Assembly: GCA_021786815.1 (NCBI GenBank)
Contig: JAJYMR010000205.1
Location: forward strand, 1 to 10,575
Source: Deltaproteobacteria bacterium
GTDB taxonomy: Bacteria > Desulfobacterota > Binatia > Binatales > Binataceae
Reading direction: 5' to 3'
DNA: 10,575 nucleotides
Position numbers and translations under genes: made by a program. The notes beneath the pieces are model-generated. The model did not search any database and was not told the origin of the DNA. It saw nothing but the letters and a program-made list of their open reading frames with translations. Shown piece by piece: positions 6,142-10,575 of the stretch. Every line of letters starts with the position of its first letter. Position 1 is the stretch's first letter.

Positions 6142-7676
6142 CTTCGATGGAGGTACTGAGTTTTGCGTCCGTGAGCCGGCTGTACGAGCTTATCGAAAGC
6201 AGGAAGATTTCTTACCATCCGATCGATCACCCGCTCTTCCGCGAATTCTGCGCATTGTTACTGTCTCTAAGAAGATTCCTCGAGATGGAAGCCAGAGACG
6301 AGTTTTGGGCGCCTTTCTTTCGTCCGTTGAACCGCTACAAGTTTCAGGTCGGGAGCTCTGTTGTTGGATTCGATGCTCCCGCGCTGGTATCTGCGGACAC
6401 CGCCGACACGTTGAGGAGGTTCGGCACGCGTTGCAACGCCATGCACCCCGAAGCGGCGGGCCTCGTGCATAAGATCCTTGAGGTGTTTTTCAAACTACGC
6501 GACTGTCCTGAGAATATGATTCTCGATCAGCTCTCGGAGCTCTGGGGTAATAGTGATCGGGGCGCCATCCTCGTCAAAGACGCTCGTATGACCAACGTTT
6601 CGGAGGAGGCGTTAAAGGCGCGACCGTCTTTTGCAAACCTAATTCCCATTGCCGCCGCGGAGGCGCGCTCGTTGCCGATTTTGGACCGGCTGATTGTGGT
6701 GGGTTCTCCCGGCTGGTTTCCAGATCACGTCTTTAGCGCCCCGCATGCTTCACGTATCGACGTAGTCGGTTTCAGATGGAATCTGCGGCCGTGGCGCGCG
6801 ACGAAAACCTTGCTGCACTTAGAGAATGGAGACAGCCCCCGCTGTCGCGAGGACGAGACGGAGTTGTACGACGACACGTGGCCGCAGCTGGACTGGTCCG
6901 CGATCCTAAATGGAGCGCGCGTCTGCGAAGCCGAAAATCCGCAGGAAGGAGGACCCGAACTATTGGAGGTGCGGGCCTTTGCCTTGGCCGAGGGGTATGC
7001 CGTTTTCATCGATTCTTCAGCATCCTGCTTGGTGATCGATTTGGAGGAAGAAGGCGACGCGATGATTCGGCGGGTCGACACTGGAGACGTCGAGCCTGGA
7101 ATGTTCTTGCTACTTCGTACGGAAGGCGGCGGAGCAGACTACATCGTTTCACTTGCCGACAAGATCCTCGGTTCGCGGGCACGAGCCTGCCGTGAAGCAC
7201 AGGCAAACTGGAAGCGCGCGCTCCGCGAGTACGTTTCACGGCTCGGCATAGCTGCGACTGTGGTTCGCCTCTCGGAATATGGATCCAAGCGAGTCGATCA
7301 GAGCAATCTGCGAAACTGGATGTCAGGACGAACGATCCGGACACATGACAAAGAAGATTTCGCCGCAGTAATGCGTGTTATTGGCAGGGAGGCGGAAACT
7401 GACGAGACGTGGCGAATCATGGGAGAGATCGACAACGTGCATCGTCGTGCGGGCAAATTGATCAGACGACGGTTGATCGAAAAAGTGCGGTCGCTCGATT
7501 TGTCCGAGCTTCAGAAGAAGCAACGCTTGGACATCACGTTGGCCGAAGCTGACGGGGGCGGACGCCTAACCGCCTTTCGAGTCGAAGCGCGGGCTCCTCA
7601 TCTCGAAACGGTTTCGGCTTCCCGATCCGGCCACGTTTTCAGACAACCAGTTGATTTCCAATTCTCGCCGGCGTAG
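6138..7676 (+). CDS. Uncharacterised protein, probable C-terminal half of a split DrmE-like DISARM protein
   Basis: 512 residues from GTG 6138 (4-bp GTGA overlap with the upstream gene), or 509 from ATG 6147. A start further upstream at 5985 would run 157 bp into the previous gene and is rejected. The N-terminal ~150 residues are mostly helical. An alpha/beta segment around 183-215 has LIVVGSPGW (GSPGW at 189-193), resembling a degenerate nucleotide-binding core. From about 300, a beta-rich part containing EPGMFLLLRTEGGG (319-332) leads into a helical, basic domain with NLRNWMSGRTIRTHDKEDF (390-408) and IMGEIDNVHRRAGKLIRRRL, which could bind nucleic acid. It is followed by drmA after a short gap, so it probably works with the DISARM helicase. 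The DrmE assignment is inferred and no catalytic motif is recognised. Confidence 0.5.
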   Translation: MTSMEVLSFASVSRLYELIESRKISYHPIDHPLFREFCALLLSLRRFLEMEARDEFWAPFFRPLNRYKFQVGSSVVGFDAPALVSADTADTLRRFGTRCNAMHPEAAGLVHKILEVFFKLRDCPENMILDQLSELWGNSDRGAILVKDARMTNVSEEALKARPSFANLIPIAAAEARSLPILDRLIVVGSPGWFPDHVFSAPHASRIDVVGFRWNLRPWRATKTLLHLENGDSPRCREDETELYDDTWPQLDWSAILNGARVCEAENPQEGGPELLEVRAFALAEGYAVFIDSSASCLVIDLEEEGDAMIRRVDTGDVEPGMFLLLRTEGGGADYIVSLADKILGSRARACREAQANWKRALREYVSRLGIAATVVRLSEYGSKRVDQSNLRNWMSGRTIRTHDKEDFAAVMRVIGREAETDETWRIMGEIDNVHRRAGKLIRRRLIEKVRSLDLSELQKKQRLDITLAEADGGGRLTAFRVEARAPHLETVSASRSGHVFRQPVDFQFSPA

Positions 7677-7699
7677 AGCGCATGGGGGGTTCAGACAGC

Positions 7700-10575
7700 A
7701 TGATCGTTCGGGATCCGACGACAATTCATAGCGCCAATCGTCTGAAAATAATTGACGAATTGAAACGGGAGCTCGTAGGCCCGGCGCCGGCCGGAATTGA
7801 GATCGACCCGACCCAACCTGTTGTGGTGGAGTCAGCAGCCGAAGCGTGGGGGCCGTGGCTTGAGAAAGGAACCGGTGAAGAAATCCTCGTTTCCGACCCT
7901 CCGTCGAGGCGTTACGGTGTGGGGGTGCTTTTTCCGGTGGAAATATTGGCGGAGGAGGATACCGGATCGCTCGATGACCAGGTGGTGCCGGAGAAAGAGA
8001 GCAACATTCCTCCACAGGCCGTGATCGTGGAGCCCTCCGAGGACGGGCCAGAAGAAGAAGGCGACGAACTGGATTTGTCGCTATCGAATAGCTACAAGCC
8101 GAGTTCGTTTGCGATCAGCTTTCTCGCCAGATTTGAAGGCGGCGCGCGGTTAATCGTCGAAGCAGGTGGGGCGCGCTACGAGAAGAGAGAGGTGGGCGTC
8201 CGTGTTGGCGGAACTGAACAAAAGCGTTTTTGCTGGATCAGGCGTCCTGTACGTTTGCGACTCCAGTTCGAGGCAAGTGCCGTCGACGGCGTCGTTCCTC
8301 GAAAGCTGAGCCCCGATGAAGTGACGCGCGAGAGCTTGGAAGCTCTTGACATAAGCGTGGAAGTCTTTAGCCGTCCGTACGCGGACGGGCGGCGCTTAGT
8401 CACGGCGAGTCTCGTGAATAGAACCCAGCAAGGCGACGGAGACATCAATAGTCAGTGTCTCTTCCAGTGCTGGTTGAAAGCGTCCGTGTCGGATCGAGAT
8501 GGGCGACCAGGAATCATGCCGTATCCCAATGAGGCCGGTCCTGCTGGTGACGCGGAGTCGGCGTCCGCTCAGCTTCTGTATAGGCGCATGCAAGCTTTCG
8601 CCACGGGACATGGTTGTTCTGCGGATTGGCAGGAGAGCGACTGTCGCGACCGCGCCGCCTGGGTTGGGACTAGTTCGCTCCCATTCGTGGAGACGCCCGC
8701 TATCACCCCCGACATAACAAAAGACGACGGGACGCCGCTTACGGTCTCGATGGCAGATCTGGCCGGTCTTCGGGACGAACGAGACGGCTTTCGAGACTCC
8801 GAAGAGATAGTCGAACGATACGAAGAGTGGATTCGCCGGCAGCACGAACAGGAATCGCTTTTTGAGGGCATTCTCAAAACGACGGCGCGGAAACACTTGA
8901 TCGAATGCGAACGTATGGCTGAGAGAATGCGGCGGGGTTTGGACTACCTGCGAACTGACCCTAAAGCGAGAAGGGCGTTTCAACTAGCGAACCATGCGTG
9001 CCTCCTTCAACAGATCGCGACCGCATCCGCTGCTCGCGCATTTCGGTACGATCAGCAAAAGGCCAAGCTCGTTTTCGATGAGCCTCTTCGAAACCCTGAT
9101 CAACTCGATGCCCCCGTCGGCCGAGGTACATGGCGCGCTTTCCAAATTGCTTTCCTCCTCGCCGCAGTGAATTCGGCCGTAGACCCGGGCGACCCCGATA
9201 GAATGACGGTGGAGCTGATTTGGTTCCCCACTGGAGGCGGCAAGACGGAAGCGTATCTAGCGCTTTCAGCGTTCGCCGCGTTCAGAAGGCGACTCGAAGA
9301 TCCTAGCGATGCGGGCGTGCATGTGCTGATGAGGTACACGCTTCGCCTCCTGACGACACAGCAGTTTCAACGGGCGGCAGCGCTCGTGTGTGCGATGGAG
9401 CACCTGCGGCGTACGAACAATGATCTGGGTAGAGAACCATTCTCGATCGGCATTTGGGTTGGAGGCGGAACGACGCCAAACACGCGCGAACGAGCGATTG
9501 ATTCGCTGAGTGAATTGCGACGTCCGGAAGCGCGGAACAGGTTCCTAGTGGATCGTTGTCCATGGTGTGCGGCACGATTTGGACGCCTCGAGCTCTCAGG
9601 TGGGAGAGCGGTTCGGAGGTCTCCCACGATCACTCCCGGTTATGCCCGCGGGAAGAGTCCCAAGACGGGGGCTGAAACAGTCCTCCTGCACTGTCCAGAC
9701 GTTCAATGTGAGTTCTCCTCGGGGTTGCCCGTGTTCGTGGTCGACGAAGACATTTATGAAGTACGGCCGACGTTAATAGTAGGGACAATTGACAAATTCG
9801 CGATGCTTGCGTGGCGGCCTGAGGCTTGCGCTCTCTTCGGGCTCGAAGCGTCGGGCGAGCGTTCGATTTCTCCCCCGGGGTTGATCATTCAGGACGAGCT
9901 GCATTTGATTTCCGGACCGCTTGGCTCCCTTGCCGGCCTTTATGAAGCCGTAATCGAGGAGCTCTGCACCGATCGTCGCGGGGCCGAGGTGCCACCGAAG
10001 ATCATCTGTTCCACCGCGACAACGAGAAATTTCCACGATCAGATTCGAGGCCTTTACGCGAGAACAAAATGCGCTCTGTTTCCTCCACCGGGACTCGATG
10101 CCGACGACTCATTCTTCGCAAGAGCTGATGCGAAGTCGCCGGGTCGGATATACGTGGGAGTTCACGCGGCGAGCCTGGGATCGGTGCAGACAGAATGGGT
10201 CCGGGCTCTGACGTCGCTGTTCCAAGCGCCTATGTGCCTCGCGGACCAAGAGCGCGACCCATGGTCTACGCTATTGATATTCTTTAATAGCATTCGCGAA
10301 ATGGGTACGGCGCACACTCTCTTCCAGACAGACATACCGGACTATCAAGCTGTGATTTGGAAGCGTCAGCACGTGCCGAATGATCGTCGGCGGTACTGCA
10401 ATGCTGCGAAAATCTTCGAGCTTATGGGTGGCTTGTCCAGCGGAGATCTCGCGAATGCGCTGGCCCGCCTTGAGACCCCTCTCGCTGAGAGAGAAGCAGT
10501 GGACGTATGCTTGGCCTCTAATGTCATAGAAGTAGGTATCGACATACAGAGGCTGTGTTTGTTGGTTGTAGCCGG
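7700..10575 (+). CDS. drmA: DISARM system helicase DrmA, partial (runs off the right edge)
   Basis: 958 codons without a stop. The N-terminus has a short helix (LKIIDELKRELVGPAP), a PSRRYGVGVLFP block, an acidic linker (about residues 92-130) and NSYKPSSFAISFLARF, as in DrmA proteins. The SF2-type helicase core then shows Walker A PTGGGKT at 510-516, DELH at 732-735, STAT at 771-774 and SNVIEVGIDI at 940-949. Between motifs I and II lies a Cys-rich insert, C620-P-W-C623 and C665-x4-C670, probably a zinc-binding knuckle. DrmA with DrmB is the DNA-engaging core of the DISARM phage-defence system; DrmA is typically over 1,000 residues, so the C-terminal end is missing here. An in-frame ATG at 7682 (5 nt after the previous stop) is an alternative start. 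ATG 7700 has a G-run 10 nt upstream. It is co-oriented and nearly contiguous with the two preceding genes. Confidence 0.88.
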   Translation, partial: MIVRDPTTIHSANRLKIIDELKRELVGPAPAGIEIDPTQPVVVESAAEAWGPWLEKGTGEEILVSDPPSRRYGVGVLFPVEILAEEDTGSLDDQVVPEKESNIPPQAVIVEPSEDGPEEEGDELDLSLSNSYKPSSFAISFLARFEGGARLIVEAGGARYEKREVGVRVGGTEQKRFCWIRRPVRLRLQFEASAVDGVVPRKLSPDEVTRESLEALDISVEVFSRPYADGRRLVTASLVNRTQQGDGDINSQCLFQCWLKASVSDRDGRPGIMPYPNEAGPAGDAESASAQLLYRRMQAFATGHGCSADWQESDCRDRAAWVGTSSLPFVETPAITPDITKDDGTPLTVSMADLAGLRDERDGFRDSEEIVERYEEWIRRQHEQESLFEGILKTTARKHLIECERMAERMRRGLDYLRTDPKARRAFQLANHACLLQQIATASAARAFRYDQQKAKLVFDEPLRNPDQLDAPVGRGTWRAFQIAFLLAAVNSAVDPGDPDRMTVELIWFPTGGGKTEAYLALSAFAAFRRRLEDPSDAGVHVLMRYTLRLLTTQQFQRAAALVCAMEHLRRTNNDLGREPFSIGIWVGGGTTPNTRERAIDSLSELRRPEARNRFLVDRCPWCAARFGRLELSGGRAVRRSPTITPGYARGKSPKTGAETVLLHCPDVQCEFSSGLPVFVVDEDIYEVRPTLIVGTIDKFAMLAWRPEACALFGLEASGERSISPPGLIIQDELHLISGPLGSLAGLYEAVIEELCTDRRGAEVPPKIICSTATTRNFHDQIRGLYARTKCALFPPPGLDADDSFFARADAKSPGRIYVGVHAASLGSVQTEWVRALTSLFQAPMCLADQERDPWSTLLIFFNSIREMGTAHTLFQTDIPDYQAVIWKRQHVPNDRRRYCNAAKIFELMGGLSSGDLANALARLETPLAEREAVDVCLASNVIEVGIDIQRLCLLVVA

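Noticed and set aside
1..10575. CRISPR array, tRNA, rRNA or phage attachment site
   Set aside because: No regularly spaced repeats, no cloverleaf-like sequence with a T-arm, and no integrase or direct-repeat att pair were recognised by eye.

Overview
The window is GC-rich, densely coded DNA with many short overlaps and alpha/beta/gamma-proteobacterium-like IS21 insertions. I infer a Gram-negative, probably proteobacterial, accessory or defence-island region. No housekeeping gene is present to fix the taxon.

Left end (1-2781): two IS21-family insertion sequences in opposite orientation. On the minus strand at 1-242 lies the junction of an istA 3' end and an istB 5' end, with the element running off the window. 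From about 243 to 2781 is a complete-looking second IS21 element. It has a DDE transposase (istA, 323-1858), a coupled AAA+ helper ATPase (istB, 1855-2649) and terminal inverted repeats that each carry two GGCCCAC boxes 23 bp apart. The two flanks do not belong to one another and I see no target duplication, so this is a rearranged junction and not a clean insertion.

Middle (2782-4930): a bacterial ubiquitin-like conjugation cassette, reading plus. It consists of the C-terminal remnant of an E2-like conjugating-enzyme gene (2782-3066, cut by the IS), a JAB/JAMM metalloprotease (3014-3532) and an E1/ThiF-like adenylyltransferase (3545-4930). No ubiquitin-like modifier gene is visible. It would be expected upstream of the E2, where the insertion sequences now sit.

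A 212-bp spacer (4931-5142) follows, then a tight plus-strand run. Two genes, 5143-6141 and 6138-7676, overlap by 4 bp. They have the position and summed size expected of a split DrmE-type protein. After them comes a large helicase gene, about 7700 to beyond 10575, recognisable as DrmA of the DISARM anti-phage system. It has Walker A, DELH, STAT and a C-terminal SNVIEVGIDI motif, and runs off the right edge. Further DISARM genes (drmB, drmC, a methylase) would be expected downstream.

Taken together this is a defence island in which a damaged ubiquitin-like module abuts a class 2-like DISARM operon with an unusual two-piece DrmE position. The points most worth checking are whether the E2-JAB-E1 and DISARM-like genes co-occur elsewhere as one system, whether the two-gene split is general, and whether the modifier gene survives beyond the insertion sequences.
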